A DNA stretch of 64,000 nt from Gamsiella multidivaricata (lineage: Eukaryota > Mortierellomycota > Mortierellomycetes > Mortierellales > Mortierellaceae). Made by a program: the position numbers and the translations under genes. Below, one piece after another: positions 41,729-52,366 of this stretch. The notes under the pieces are model-generated. The model ran no database searches, was not told the DNA's origin, and saw nothing but the letters and a program-made list of their open reading frames with translations. Numbering within the stretch: the stretch's first letter is position 1; every line of letters begins with the position of its first letter. The stretch covers positions 248,001 to 312,000 of the forward strand of contig NW_026251730.1 of assembly GCF_025024155.1 (NCBI RefSeq), given 5' to 3'.

Positions 41729-43981
41729 ATGGTTTCGGAACGCAAAAAGTTGCTAGCGCTGTTAAACCAGCGTCAGGTACTGGAGTCGGAATACGCCAGC
41801 ACTCAAGACGAGGCCATCAAGACCAAACTGAACGGACTCACTCCGAGCCTACTTCACTATTTCCGATGCAATACACAAGAGATTCTTCAGGAATTATATC
41901 CCACCACCGCCCACATGAAGGCCGCGGCCGAGAAGCAACGGTATTTTGCGCCGAGAAAGACACCTCAGCAACGGACAGGAGCGGTTTATGAGAATCTGAG
42001 GCGCACAGGATCGGATACCGACTATCTAGAATTCGTAAGGGTGTCCAAGTCGGTGTTCCTGAGCATTGTCTCCTCGGTCTTGTCACAGCACCAGGTGTTC
42101 AAAAATCATTCCAACAATGGGCAGGAAAGCGTTGAGAAGCAGTTGGCGATTACACTCTGGAGGTTAGGACACAATGGCAAGGACGCAGGCATTGGGGAGG
42201 CGAGCAAAATCTTTGGACTTTCCGAAGGAACGATTATGAAGTGTACACAGCGGTGCATGGAGGCACTCAAGGATATCTCGCTCGATGTCATTAGCTGGCC
42301 AAGTCCAGGAGAAAAGCGGACCATTAAGGCTAGGATCAAAGATATTGCTAGTTCCACCACCAACACCACCGACTCTGCCGCCACCCCCGCCGCCACCTCA
42401 TCGAACCGCAACAACGGAAAGAAGACTGCAAATCAAGGCGGTATCACAGATGCGGTGGGAATTGTTTCTAGTATGAACGTCTTCTTGGTGTCACGTCCAT
42501 TACTCAAGAACACGGACGAGTACCTCATACCACTACATCCCTCTGCGCTGGCATCAGCATCGTCACTTTCAGTACTCGATCAGAATCTCAGACTTTCAAC
42601 ATTATCAGGGCATACAGAGTCCGCGCTGGACCCGTTCACTCCCACCTCAACAGCATCCAATAAGAAAACAAGGGTGTCCAGAAAAACGAACAAAAACAAA
42701 GAAGCTGATAATGCATTGGACCCTGTAGACTTGGCCAGAACGTTAACAGAGGAACAAGCGGAGGAGCTCCGGCGGACAGAAAAGCGAAGCCGGTTGATGG
42801 GTGTCTCTCAAGAAGCGCTGCCATCAACGCAACTCACAGATCAAGCAGAGAAGGCCGCGACCGAGTCGTCAACGTCTTTAGAAAAGAGATCAGGAGCACG
42901 TCAGCGAACGCTAGTCAAGTCAGCATACCTCAAGCGGGATTTTGGATACAACATTTTAATCGTGTGCGACTCAACCACGCGGATCCGATTCTCAGAAGTG
43001 ACTCGTCCGGCCGGATGGAGTGATCAGCGAGTGCTAGAATCAAGTCAGCTCACCCTGGATCATTCGACACTCTTTGACGAAGGCGAATATATGGTGGCCG
43101 ATAGTAGTTTCGCACCAGGCACGAATGTGGTCCCGCCATTTTTAGAATCGGAAATCAGAGGAGAGCATCTCAAAGATGATGCTGGTCACGCGGCTGCTGA
43201 GAAAACGACCAAGGCCGATGTGACGACAAGAGGTTCGGCGCACCAGGATGGAGACGTTGCAGAGGAGGCGGACGATCTGGAAGCGAAGAGGAAATTCAAT
43301 GAGACGCTCAGCCGCATCCAAAAAAGGGCCATGGATTGTCAAAAGAGTCTTAAGGCACGGTTTCCTAGTCTACTAGGAATGCGCGTGCAATTGAAGGACG
43401 ACACTGCTAGTCAAGATAATGCTCGGAACTGGATTCTCGCCTGCATGACGGTCCACAACCTGGTTTTGGGAGATGATTCGTGCTACAACCCGGCCTGGGA
43501 GGCGCAACTGGAAGAAATGGAGGAACAGATACTGAAGCAGCAAGAGCAGCAGGCACGATTGATGTGGAAGTTTGAACACCACCCACCCAAGAAGGCTCGC
43601 AAGGGTACAGCATCTACTCTGGCTGAATTAATGGAAGCAGATGGGACATCCTCCAAGGGTGCTTCAGAGGAAACGGAGGTTGATCCGAAGGTGGGAAAGG
43701 AGCGAGAGGGCCAAGGAGGCGAGGCTGCACAGGAGGAAGAGGAGGAGCGAGTGTATGAGCTGATGGATACACCGACGCCAGATGCTGGTGCGGAGAGCCA
43801 CCACGGTACTAGAGAGGGCTCTACAAACGCAACAGGATCAGAGAAGGAAAAGGACAATCCACGGTTGCAGGGGCACTCTTCAATTTCATACTCTAGTCCG
43901 AGTAGACGCGATGAGGTGTTTGCGATGATGCAGGGGACCAAGGCAGCAAGTGGACATTCGCTGAGCATGCTTTTGAACTAG
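41729..43981 (+). CDS. PIF/Harbinger transposase-derived nuclear protein (catalytic site lost)
   Basis: 750 residues from ATG 41729 (MVSERKKLLALLNQRQVLES); the frame is open further upstream (to 41330) but that part is pyrimidine-rich leader. Around residues 105–185 lies a helix-turn-helix segment (WRLGHNGKDAGIGEASKIFG-LSEGTIMKC) as in DDE_Tnp_4 proteins. The DDE fold is recognisable: NILIVCDSTTRIRF (first Asp), GEYMVADSSFAPGTNVVPPF (second Asp, but the usual GY is SS), and SRIQKRAMDCQKSLKARFP-LL in place of the SRxxxExxFGxLKxRF helix, where the catalytic Glu position is Met. ACMTVHNLVL matches the terminal LHN motif. Long Ser/Thr/charged insertions interrupt the core. Intact frame, altered active site and no terminal inverted repeats seen suggest a domesticated gene. 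Confidence 0.7.
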   Translation: MVSERKKLLALLNQRQVLESEYASTQDEAIKTKLNGLTPSLLHYFRCNTQEILQELYPTTAHMKAAAEKQRYFAPRKTPQQRTGAVYENLRRTGSDTDYLEFVRVSKSVFLSIVSSVLSQHQVFKNHSNNGQESVEKQLAITLWRLGHNGKDAGIGEASKIFGLSEGTIMKCTQRCMEALKDISLDVISWPSPGEKRTIKARIKDIASSTTNTTDSAATPAATSSNRNNGKKTANQGGITDAVGIVSSMNVFLVSRPLLKNTDEYLIPLHPSALASASSLSVLDQNLRLSTLSGHTESALDPFTPTSTASNKKTRVSRKTNKNKEADNALDPVDLARTLTEEQAEELRRTEKRSRLMGVSQEALPSTQLTDQAEKAATESSTSLEKRSGARQRTLVKSAYLKRDFGYNILIVCDSTTRIRFSEVTRPAGWSDQRVLESSQLTLDHSTLFDEGEYMVADSSFAPGTNVVPPFLESEIRGEHLKDDAGHAAAEKTTKADVTTRGSAHQDGDVAEEADDLEAKRKFNETLSRIQKRAMDCQKSLKARFPSLLGMRVQLKDDTASQDNARNWILACMTVHNLVLGDDSCYNPAWEAQLEEMEEQILKQQEQQARLMWKFEHHPPKKARKGTASTLAELMEADGTSSKGASEETEVDPKVGKEREGQGGEAAQEEEEERVYELMDTPTPDAGAESHHGTREGSTNATGSEKEKDNPRLQGHSSISYSSPSRRDEVFAMMQGTKAASGHSLSMLLN

Positions 43982-44971
43982 AACATCCCTCCCATAGATA
44001 TCCGCCATAGGATGGACCCTACTTAATAAACAGAGCGATGATGCCACTGCAATTCAAGTGCCCTGTAGACCGCACATATGTCTCTCAGGCATGTTATCGT
44101 CTATGGGGATTAGCAGATAGTCGCAATGTCCGTTCTGTTGAGAAACACGTAGACTACTTTGCTCATCGCATGTAGGGCTCACTTACAGGACCAAGGCGCG
44201 TGCTCGTGGCAGAAGGTGCTCCCTGATGGATCTGTGGACAGTCGCAAGGACACGCCTGCGATTGCCCACAAGCCCTCCATGGTAAGGGCGCTCGGGCGAG
44301 CTGATACTCTACGCTCCACAGCGGGAGGACTGGAATTGTTTGAATACTTTGGACACGAAGTATGCAGCATCCAACAGGCGGGATATGGATGCCACATGGG
44401 ACTACTTCTGCCCCATGGAGGTGACGCCAGCCAGTCCCCCTCCTTCGCCTTTCTCGTCCTTCTTTCTTGGATCGCCATCGATTGGTGCCATCTCCTTTCG
44501 TCTCTTCCTTCTTCCTTCTTCCATCTTTCATTCCTCATTCGCCATTGCTGCTTTCTTGAATCAACCCTCCTCTGGCTCCTATTTTTGTGTTTGTCGTTCC
44601 TGTTCTCAAACACGAGGATCATTCGGTCTCAACCACAAGGACAGCAGCAGGAACAGACAATCAGCAACAACAACAATAACAACAACAAGGATCAACGAGC
44701 GCGTGCTGTTCCGGTGCTTGTGCGTAATCCCTGCGGTCTATTGCGTGTTTCCCCCCTCCTCTGTGTCCCCTTTGCTCCACTCGACTTGACCAGCGCGGAC
44801 CCCACTAGGCCCTATCCTGCCCCTGTGCCCTCTGTCCTTTGCCCTGACCAACCATTAGCGATACTGGTCAGCAGCAGCAACAGCAGCAACAGCAGCAACA
44901 ACAACAACAGCAGCAGTAGTAGCAGTAGTATCATACTCGTTACCCTTCCCCCCCCCTCCTTTTCTTCTACG
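43982..44971. other. Intergenic/long leader upstream of SPRY gene
   Basis: No separate gene supported. A plus-strand frame in phase with the SPRY gene is open here but has the composition of untranslated leader (C/T-rich, CAG/CAA/AAC runs at 44640–44690 and 44870–44935), so I begin the protein at 44972. A real N-terminal extension cannot be excluded. Confidence 0.45.
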
Positions 44972-47017
44972 ATGCGGCTTCCTGTTCTTTCTTCTCTCTC
45001 CTCTCCAAGGTCTTCGTCTACCTCCAAGGCACGACAGATACGGAAACGTTCGCTTGGACAAGGCAGCGAGGGACAACTGCAACTGCACAGCGCACCCGAG
45101 AAAGGCGGCACAACGTGGCCAGGAACGCTCTCTCCTCAGGAGGCAAACACCGACAATAACAACAACAGCCCACAGGTACAACAGCAACAACACGACAACG
45201 ACTATCGACTACAGCAAACCTTCGAGAACGTTGCAAAGTCTTCCAAGGCAGCAGTGCCCTTTCTTCTACCCTCAATATCGTCCTCGCTGCAGGTGGCTCT
45301 GCCCACAACAACCCTGCGCTATCCTCCTCAGTTTCCGTCGGGCGAACCCGAACCCACGATCCCGCCGCCCGATTGGGAGGACGAGGACCCTTTCTGGAGC
45401 ATCCTCCTTATCCTTGCGGCAGTTTTCATCATTATGATCATCGGTGTGATTCGATACTGTGGCCAAAAGACCAGTTGGCTTACAGGTGCATCCTCGTCTT
45501 CGTCGTCGAATGGTCGGCACAGTCATGGTGGCGGTGGTGGCGGTGGTGGTCGAGACGGCGGTCGAGGTGGCCGTAGTCGAGGAGGATATGGCCCACATCA
45601 TGTGCCCGATTGGGAAGTCGACCCGGAGGCGACCGAGACAAGGTTGGCGGCACTTCCAGATACAGAGCGTCAGGCTTATGAAGCTGCACGAGGTATGTCG
45701 ATTTAGCGGTGGCGAATCAACTTTCATGCGGGCAAGGGGATCATCAATTGTCTGGATGGTGCAACGTGGGATATCTCTGCACAGCGATATTCTCTTTTAA
45801 TTATACTCCGACTGACGAGCGACTTTTGTCTCGACTGCACTCTGAAGCTTTCCAGATAGTGCATCCACCGAACAGTATCCCGACCGACATTTCGCTCTCA
45901 CAGTATCTCTCAATTCAGGAAAAGGGCGTCTCGGCATGGGAATTCGAGGCTTCATACGACCAACATCTTTTCGTTCATGACAGGACCGAAATCTCGTTTT
46001 TTGAGCAGACCGCGTGCGTGCAAACGAACCTGCCCCTCCCAAAACAACAGGAGGTCTACTACTGGGAGGTCAAAATGTTTGAAAAGAGCCCCAACACTAC
46101 CATTTCCGTTGGCGTCAGCACCAAACCATACCCGACGACTCGCCTCCCAGGTATCTATCTATGCACATGTCTTTATGCGTTTAGGAGGCTTTGTTCAACA
46201 ATATATTGGATTTTTGTTATCTTGAAGCGAGCTAACATGGGTCTCCTTGGATTGCTGGATGATAGGTTGGAATCGTCACTCTGTTGGCTACTTTTCGCAT
46301 AACGGACAAAAGTACTGCAACTCGCTCTGGAGCGGATACCCCTACGGCCCCATCTACTTTGAAGGCGATGTCGTCGGCTGTGGTTACCGGCCTAGAAACG
46401 GAACCATCTTCTTTACCCGAAACGGCAAAAGGATTGAAGATGCATATACGGGATTCGGCAGAATGAACTTGTTCCCGACAGTCGGCACCACGGGTCCCTG
46501 TGTGCTGCATGTCAACTTTGGACAGTCTGGTTTCGTGTTTGTCGAGGCCAATGTCAAGAAGTGGGGACTGGCGCCCGCCAGTGGATCGCTAGTCCCACCA
46601 CCAGCTTATGGCAGTGAATTGGGATCGATTCTATTGGAGGCAGCAGGGTCTGCGAACAATCTGCAGGCACCGACATCATCATCGCAACGGCCAATTTTTC
46701 AGTCGAGTTCGTCAAGGATGCGGGTGCAGTCAGCAGGCGCATTAAGACGAGAGGATTCGTTTCAAGGAGCAAGAGGCGATGGCGCCACAGTGCAGGATCG
46801 ATCGTCGTCACCAGTGCAGATCTCATTGTCCACTATGTCGGCACCTCCGCCTAATTACTCAAGTCTTGACAGATACGGACACCCTCGGCATAGAGATGAT
46901 GACGCAAGTAGTGTGGCGAGCTCGGAAAGCAATGAGTCGGCGACGTTGTTGCTGGGGGATGCTCAACCAGATCCTAGCAGTGGACATTCACAGGATGGGG
47001 AGGGCTCCTGTAATTAA
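44972..47017 (+). CDS. SSH4: Ssh4/Ear1-like SPRY membrane adaptor of a Nedd4/Rsp5-type ubiquitin ligase
   Basis: Exons 44972..45692, 45785..46150, 46266..47017 give 612 residues. A low-complexity N-terminus precedes one transmembrane helix (residues ~142–160, WSILLILAAVFIIMIIGVI). A Gly-rich linker follows, then a SPRY domain spanning all three exons (YYWEVKMFEKSPNTTISVGV, GWNRHSVGYFSHNGQKY, GDVVGCGYRPRNGTIFFTRN). After the domain there are PY motifs, PPAY at ~473 and PPNY near 565, which recruit WW domains. This is the order found in yeast Ssh4 and Ear1, endosomal/vacuolar cargo adaptors for Rsp5. Both introns have clean GTATNT donors and phase-1 joins. C-terminus is Ser-rich. Confidence 0.85.
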
Positions 47018-47396
47018 GGCGACTTTGCCTGGTGTAATTAGCAGAGCTGCATCAGCTGTTATTGCGTTGCAGACATGTACAGTATTCAAGCAAGAAATAA
47101 AGAGATTATGCGAAGCCAAGCGGGCTATGCTCGAGGTGCTCAATGTGTACCACAGCACTTTCGGATTTTGGTTCGATCGATGTATTCGAGGTCTGCAGCT
47201 TGATTCGTCCGACCTTGGCCCGGATATGTGAGCCGCATGCACTCGTGCGCTTGTGTGGGGTGTGGGAGAGAGGCTCTGCTCGGTTCACCCTCATTCTCCT
47301 CCCTTCCCCCATTCGTCATTCTTGATCCCATTGCTTTTTCTTTCCATTCCTTCCCTCCTTCCTCTCTTATTCAACCACGTATTTTTGAAAGGCATA

Positions 47397-48219
47397 ATGA
47401 CGGTCCAGAAGATCAACAAAGAGATCGCGAACCACAACTACAGCAAGCGGGCGTATAAGGTGGACGGATACAAGTCCTTTGAGGAATTTTACCCCTACTA
47501 TCTGTCAGAGCATTGCAACCCCATCAACCGACGCCTGCACCTCTTTTGTAAAATGCAGCTGGAATGGAAGGTTTTTATTTTATGCCAGATTTTTTTTTTT
47601 TTATTAACCACTCAAAGATGGGGGGTTTTTTTTGAATGCATGTATGCGGTATGATAGCGACGACGAACGTAGTGGCGATTCTCACGTATCTCGTCCTGAC
47701 CAAGCAGCCGAGATATTGGTGGGTGGCCCTTGTGCAGGGTAAGTGAACGTGAACCATGAAGCTCCAATTGTGATTTTTACTGTCTTGCGACATGCAAGAC
47801 CGACTGGGATGGACATGTCCTGTCCATGAGCTGATATGATTGCTTGGGAATAGGATATGGACTCGCGTGGGTTGGCCACTTTATTTTCGAGAGGAACAAG
47901 CCCGCGACATTTAAGCATCCAATCTACTCGGTATGGGACATATTGGGCTTTTTTTTTTTTTTCTGCAACGGGATCATGGAGGGAGTGCTGTGTTATATTA
48001 ACTCGGTTGAATTATTATTATTTTTTCCCTTCTTTATACGCTTTGATATATAGCTCATGGGAGACTGGAAGATGTGGTTCGAAGGTAAGGGCCAAATGCT
48101 GTCGATCCAACAAGGTCGCGTCGAATGTGGAGGTCTACTATGAGGATGCCCTTTTCTTACGCAAACTACTTTTTTTGAAAAAAAAAAAATTAGTTGTCAG
48201 TGGAAGACGCAAGTTCTAG
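47397..48219 (+). CDS. DUF962/Mpo1-like ER membrane protein
   Basis: Five short exons (47397..47547, 47658..47738, 47854..47930, 48054..48084, 48194..48219) join in phase to a 121-residue protein: MTVQKINKEIANHNYSKRAY opening, FYPYYLSEHCNPINRRLHLF, a hydrophobic segment TTNVVAILTYLVL, then WWVALVQGYGLAWVGHFIFE and RNKPATFKHPIYS-LMGDWKMWF. The HxxNPxxRRLH block, the GHxxFExNRPATF block and SLMGDWxMW are hallmarks of the DUF962 family, which includes yeast Mpo1, an iron-dependent dioxygenase in alpha-oxidation of 2-hydroxy fatty acids. The His residues fit metal binding. This copy has the compact form common outside yeast. Introns carry homopolymer T/A runs. Function by homology only. Confidence 0.88.
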
Positions 48220-48583
48220 GGGTGATCGGGCAAACAGCTCAAAGCGCATTTGAGGATTTATGCGTGTCAGGTTCATTGGAATGCTGGAACATGTATGGAA
48301 TAAAGATATATATGCCCACAAAGTCAGCTTGCAAAAAAAGTGAAGTTTTTTTTTTATTTAGACAAGTCCAGCTGTGGCCATAGTCCAAGTTGCTCGGCAG
48401 CTGAGGTCGGATGGGGTAGTTGCACAAGTGGGGATCAGTCCTCCTCGAGCAAGGTCCTGAAATGACGATGTCTTATCGATGATGAGCGGTCTTGACGACG
48501 CTCACGGTCGGAGAAAGTTCTTTCGCCCGCCAAAAAAATATGGCGAAGCAGTGAAGTGCGTTATGACAAGATCTAATAATTCA

Positions 48584-49144
48584 TTATGTTCCTGCATTTC
48601 GCCGCCTCTCCAGCCGCTGCCTCTCTAGCCGCTGGCTCACTTCGGTCAGCATCCCCCCTGTCTCGCCGAGCAGCCTCCGCATCTCCACGACCAGCGCATC
48701 CAGTTGCTCCTGTGATTCTTGCACCTCCTATTTTTGCCAAAAGCAACAAAGTACATTTGGACCGATCTTAATGAGCAACAATTGTTCCCCCGGTCTGATT
48801 GCTTTCAGTGCACCTCACCCATCTCCATCGTAACAAAAGCAAAGGGCAAATACCTCTTGCTCTTTAAGCTGCCTCCAGAATTCCCTCCGTTCATCCTTGG
48901 TTCGTTCCCATTCCTGAAGGAGTTTCTTGGAAGTACTGATGGCCGCTAGCCATTCGTTGCTGGCGGAGCCATGTTGTTTGGATGAATACTTTTGACGTCG
49001 AAAGAAGGCGATGGCGTCGGCTCGTCGGCGCCGTGCACCTTTGAGGTGTCTCCGGGCGCAATCCCCAACCTTGTAGGGAGTCACCGACGGCGCAGTCGTG
49101 GTTCCTTTCCACGGCCGTTGAGACGAAGGAAGGGTCTTGGTCAT
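48584..49144 (-). CDS. Small coiled-coil protein, unknown
   Basis: Two exons (49144..48854 and 48727..48584) with donor GTATTT and acceptor ATAG, phase 0, give 144 residues. The N-terminal half is basic (MTKTLPSSQRPWKG, then a CARRHLKGARRRRADAIAFF segment). From about residue 70 it is a continuous amphipathic helix (KLLQEWERTKDERREFWRQL, then LDALVVEMRRLLGETGGML), i.e. a probable coiled coil, ending RRRNAGT. I recognise no family. It is divergent from the F-box gene at 49446, with ~300 bp between start codons. Confidence 0.5.
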
Positions 49145-49445
49145 GTTCAAGTAAGAGTAGCGTCGATATATCAAATGGATGGAACAGAAGAAAGAGGTCG
49201 AACGGAGGCTCCAGTGACATCACCGCCAACGCTTCAGGGACCATCTTCGCAAAAAGAAAAAGGAAAACGAGACCTTGAGTCCTGGTGCGTGCGAGCTGCG
49301 TTGTGCTTTTTGGTTTGTGTGTATATTTTAGGGCAGGCTATGCCCGCAGCTCCATCTATTGGCCGTTCCTGAACAGCGTCTCGCCAACGTGTGCACCACT
49401 GGGCATGCTCCTCTCCATCACTCTTTCTTCATCATCCTCCTCCGC

Positions 49446-51056
49446 ATGGATCTCTCAATCTTTGACATCCCGCTCTTGAAGGACGAGGTCACCCAGTACT
49501 TGTCCAAACAGGACCTCGCACGGTCTGTCCAGGTCTGCAGGGCCTGGTCGGCCTGGTTCACTCCCACGCTCTGGCGCACCGTAAACTTTAACAACCGAGC
49601 TTCCATCGCTGGCCAGGGCCTCTCCGCGCTAACACGCTACCAAGATCATGTCCAATCAATCGTCGCCTTCCAATACTACCTTGGCTCCGCCTCAATGGCC
49701 CTGCGACCCTTCCGCAACCTACAGTCTCTAGAACACAGGACATTACAGGCCAACGTGCACGAAGACACTATTGTACTACTTGTCATAGGCGGTACCCCTT
49801 CTCTCCAACGCCTCAAGCTCACCCTATCACTCGTCCGAGAAGAGATCCAGACACAATTGATCGATGCCCTTCACTCCCTGCCGAGGTTGAGGAGTCTAGC
49901 CTTGACGTGTTACCAAATTACGCCTGTAGGTGTCATTCAGCGGATCATCGACAGCTGCTCCCATATCGAAACCCTGCATCTCGATCTCGGAAGCTCTGTA
50001 GTCAAAGAGCCATACTCTCAAGGGGATGACCGAAAACAATGTCTGCTTGCTAAGCGTGTCATGGAGCAGATGCTCGATACACGGATCCGCCGTCTTTCGA
50101 TTCGAGTCTCGCTCGCGTCCCAGGAGTCCGCTATCCTTATACCGCTTCTAGAGCGATGCCCGTTGCTGGAGAGACTTGAGGTGGACTGGCTACACCATCC
50201 GGACACTCTTGGGCAGATAATAGATGTGCTCCGGAGAAGGAAATGTCCACTATTGAAGCATGCCCTCTTGGGCGCAGTCTTGAGATTCGATGCAGCAGAG
50301 GGCCAGTTTGCAGAGTTGATCAGTGCCTTGGGGAGTGGAGAGAGAGTCGACGAGACCATTCGCAACAATGGCTGTGACCATGGTTACCGAGGCTATGGTC
50401 TTCACACCTTTACAGTCGAATCCATCCTGCCTTTTGAACAGCAGTCTGCCCTGGCCCTGACGCGACACCACTCCCAGACGATGACAGTCCTCGATCTGAT
50501 GAGCCTGCGCGAGTTGAGAATCCAGCTCTTTGTCGGGATGATGGAGGGTCTCCCGAGACTACAGAGGCTGATGGCCGCAGTCTGGCTTGGACACAAGCAG
50601 GATGGAGGGCCAGGCATGGATACCGTATTCAAAACTCAATGGAGCTGCCTTGGCCTAACAGAGTTGAGACTAGGGCTTCAATTGAGCGAAGAAGTGCGAC
50701 TCGAGCCCGATCACCGACCCGGGAACCTATCCGTGGCGGATCAATATATCGGCTACATGTTTTCACAGATCGGTAGATTGACACAGCTGAAGGAATGCAA
50801 TCTAACGAGTGGGGTCAATCTACTGGACTTGGAGAAGGGATATTTGACCCACTTAATCAAGTTAAAACAGCTTAGAGGCCTGAATTTGAGGCGGTGTACA
50901 AGCTGCAAGCTGAGTGTCGACGTGGCACAGTGGATGCTTGATCACTGGCCGAGGCTTATTTACTTGGTGGTTTTTGCATTTGAATGGCCGCTTGACGCAG
51001 GCAAGGCAGTCCTGCAAGAAAAGAGGCCGTGGATGCAGGTCGAAGGACTGCATTAG
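49446..51056 (+). CDS. F-box/LRR protein
   Basis: 536 residues in one exon. F-box: MDLSIFDIPLLKDEVTQYLS-KQDLARSVQVCRAWSAWFTP and TLWRTVNF. LRR-type solenoid follows (LQRLKLTLSLV, LRSLALTCYQI, LERLEVDWLHH, LTELRLGLQLS, LRGLNLRRC). Ends HWPRLIYLVVF…KRPWMQVEG. Paralogue of the gene at 38127–39773, with the same F-box opening and C-terminal signature and a shared overall plan; opposite strand, 10 kb apart. ATG 49446 is immediately before the conserved SIFD motif; upstream in-frame sequence is not protein-like. Presumed SCF substrate receptor. Confidence 0.85.
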   Translation: MDLSIFDIPLLKDEVTQYLSKQDLARSVQVCRAWSAWFTPTLWRTVNFNNRASIAGQGLSALTRYQDHVQSIVAFQYYLGSASMALRPFRNLQSLEHRTLQANVHEDTIVLLVIGGTPSLQRLKLTLSLVREEIQTQLIDALHSLPRLRSLALTCYQITPVGVIQRIIDSCSHIETLHLDLGSSVVKEPYSQGDDRKQCLLAKRVMEQMLDTRIRRLSIRVSLASQESAILIPLLERCPLLERLEVDWLHHPDTLGQIIDVLRRRKCPLLKHALLGAVLRFDAAEGQFAELISALGSGERVDETIRNNGCDHGYRGYGLHTFTVESILPFEQQSALALTRHHSQTMTVLDLMSLRELRIQLFVGMMEGLPRLQRLMAAVWLGHKQDGGPGMDTVFKTQWSCLGLTELRLGLQLSEEVRLEPDHRPGNLSVADQYIGYMFSQIGRLTQLKECNLTSGVNLLDLEKGYLTHLIKLKQLRGLNLRRCTSCKLSVDVAQWMLDHWPRLIYLVVFAFEWPLDAGKAVLQEKRPWMQVEGLH

Positions 51057-51991
51057 CATAATAAAACTCGATGTATTCAAAATGTGTTGTCGGGTGCGCT
51101 TGAGAAAAGTTGGTGGCGCAAAAAGTATTATATCTGTAACCCATAGAGTTCTGACATCCCAGTCAATCCTCTTTATCAATTTGTCATCTGTCCATTCAAG
51201 GAAAGAACTGGCCGCGGAGAGGGCGACAACAACAAAAGATAGCTTGTACTGCAGTGGGACGTCCCTGAACAGCGTGTCATGCCCAGAGAGTGACCAAACT
51301 CATTCCAGGGATTCGACCTATTCAAAGGCATTGAAGATGTTTGTCGTTGAAATGATTCTTCTTTCGTGCAAGATCAAACCCCATATCACTGAGTAGAAGG
51401 GTCGCACTCTAATACTCTTTTGGCAAAATACTGCGATCCACAGGAGCCTTGAGCTCTTCTGGAGGCGTTTTACTTAAGGTACAGTTTGGTCGGTAGTGTG
51501 CCATTATCCTTTACTTCTCTTACACAACTCTTTTTCTCTTCTCGATAGGCGTGACACCGGGCCAGCGCTGAGACTCGTAGTGATAGCCTAGCGCTAGTGT
51601 TCCCAAGCTGTTATTATTGGGGGGTTTTTTTTGGCTCAAACATCAATGCAATAGAAAAGGGCCGCGGTGGTCCATAACTGATAATGGTCTTTATTCAAGG
51701 GGTGTTGAAGTCTGCCTAGCTAGGAAACGCGTCCGTGGAGGCTAAAAATGACTGCGGAAAGTCCTAGGAACACCTTCGGATATCCTTCTAAGAAAAGCTA
51801 TCTTTGGAGTCAGTGGAGTCAGTATAGTGAAGGGACTCAAAGTAGCTATCCCTGATAATATACGATGGTTCCCGCCATGCTACAAGCTTTGTGACATGAA
51901 TGGTAGGTGAAATAGCTAGATGCTGTGCCCTTATTAAACACATTGGTACAGCAAGTATATATCATAGGCTAAGCAGCTTCCTTCTCTTGCA
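51057..51991. other. Intergenic, no gene seen
   Basis: Downstream of the F-box gene; a G-run followed by T-run at about 51619–51632 is the only notable feature. Open frames lack domain-like sequence. Confidence 0.4.
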
Positions 51992-52272
51992 CTACTCATC
52001 ATCACTCTCATCACCCTCATCGAATCTCCCCCTCTTATTCTTCTTGGAGGGTGTAAGTAAGCCATAGGGCAGCAGTTCAGCATGCTTTTGTGGCGGTGTT
52101 GATGGGAGTGGATGGCGTTGACTAGTGTTGAAGACGTTGGCGACCTCTATTGCAAACTTTTTAGTGTGCTCCTTTTCAGTTCTAATCCTATAGCCTATAG
52201 TTGAACTGTTAGTAATATGTAATACGAGACTCGCGGTGATAGTGGTGCTGATAGCACCAGAATGAGGAATAG
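51992..52272 (-). CDS. Possible terminal exon of a small nuclear-type protein
   Basis: An open stretch with protein-like composition ends at TAG 51994–51992: AIPHSGAISTT, then EKEHTKKFAIEVANVFNTSQ, then LLPYGLLTPSKKNKRGRFDE-GDESDDE. The KKNKRGRF segment is a plausible nuclear-localisation signal followed by an acidic tail. A TTTTTTCTAAG at 52283–52273 could be its splice acceptor. Upstream, an ATG at 52347 begins MASQNVLQVQQAQQAQ in another frame, and I could not join the two convincingly. A LINE inserted 20 bp upstream of that ATG. Family unknown. Confidence 0.3.
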
Positions 52273-52348
52273 CTTAGAAAAAAGCGCGAGCTGGGTGAAC
52301 TGGGCTTGTTGGGCTTGTTGGACTTGCAGGACATTCTGGCTTGCCATT

Positions 52349-52366
52349 GCTGGGAGATGCGGGAGC
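52349..52366 (+). repeat. Target-site duplication of the LINE, left copy
   Basis: 18-bp sequence GCTGGGAGATGCGGGAGC abutting the poly-T (poly-A tail) of the LINE; identical to 54538–54555. Confidence 0.9.
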
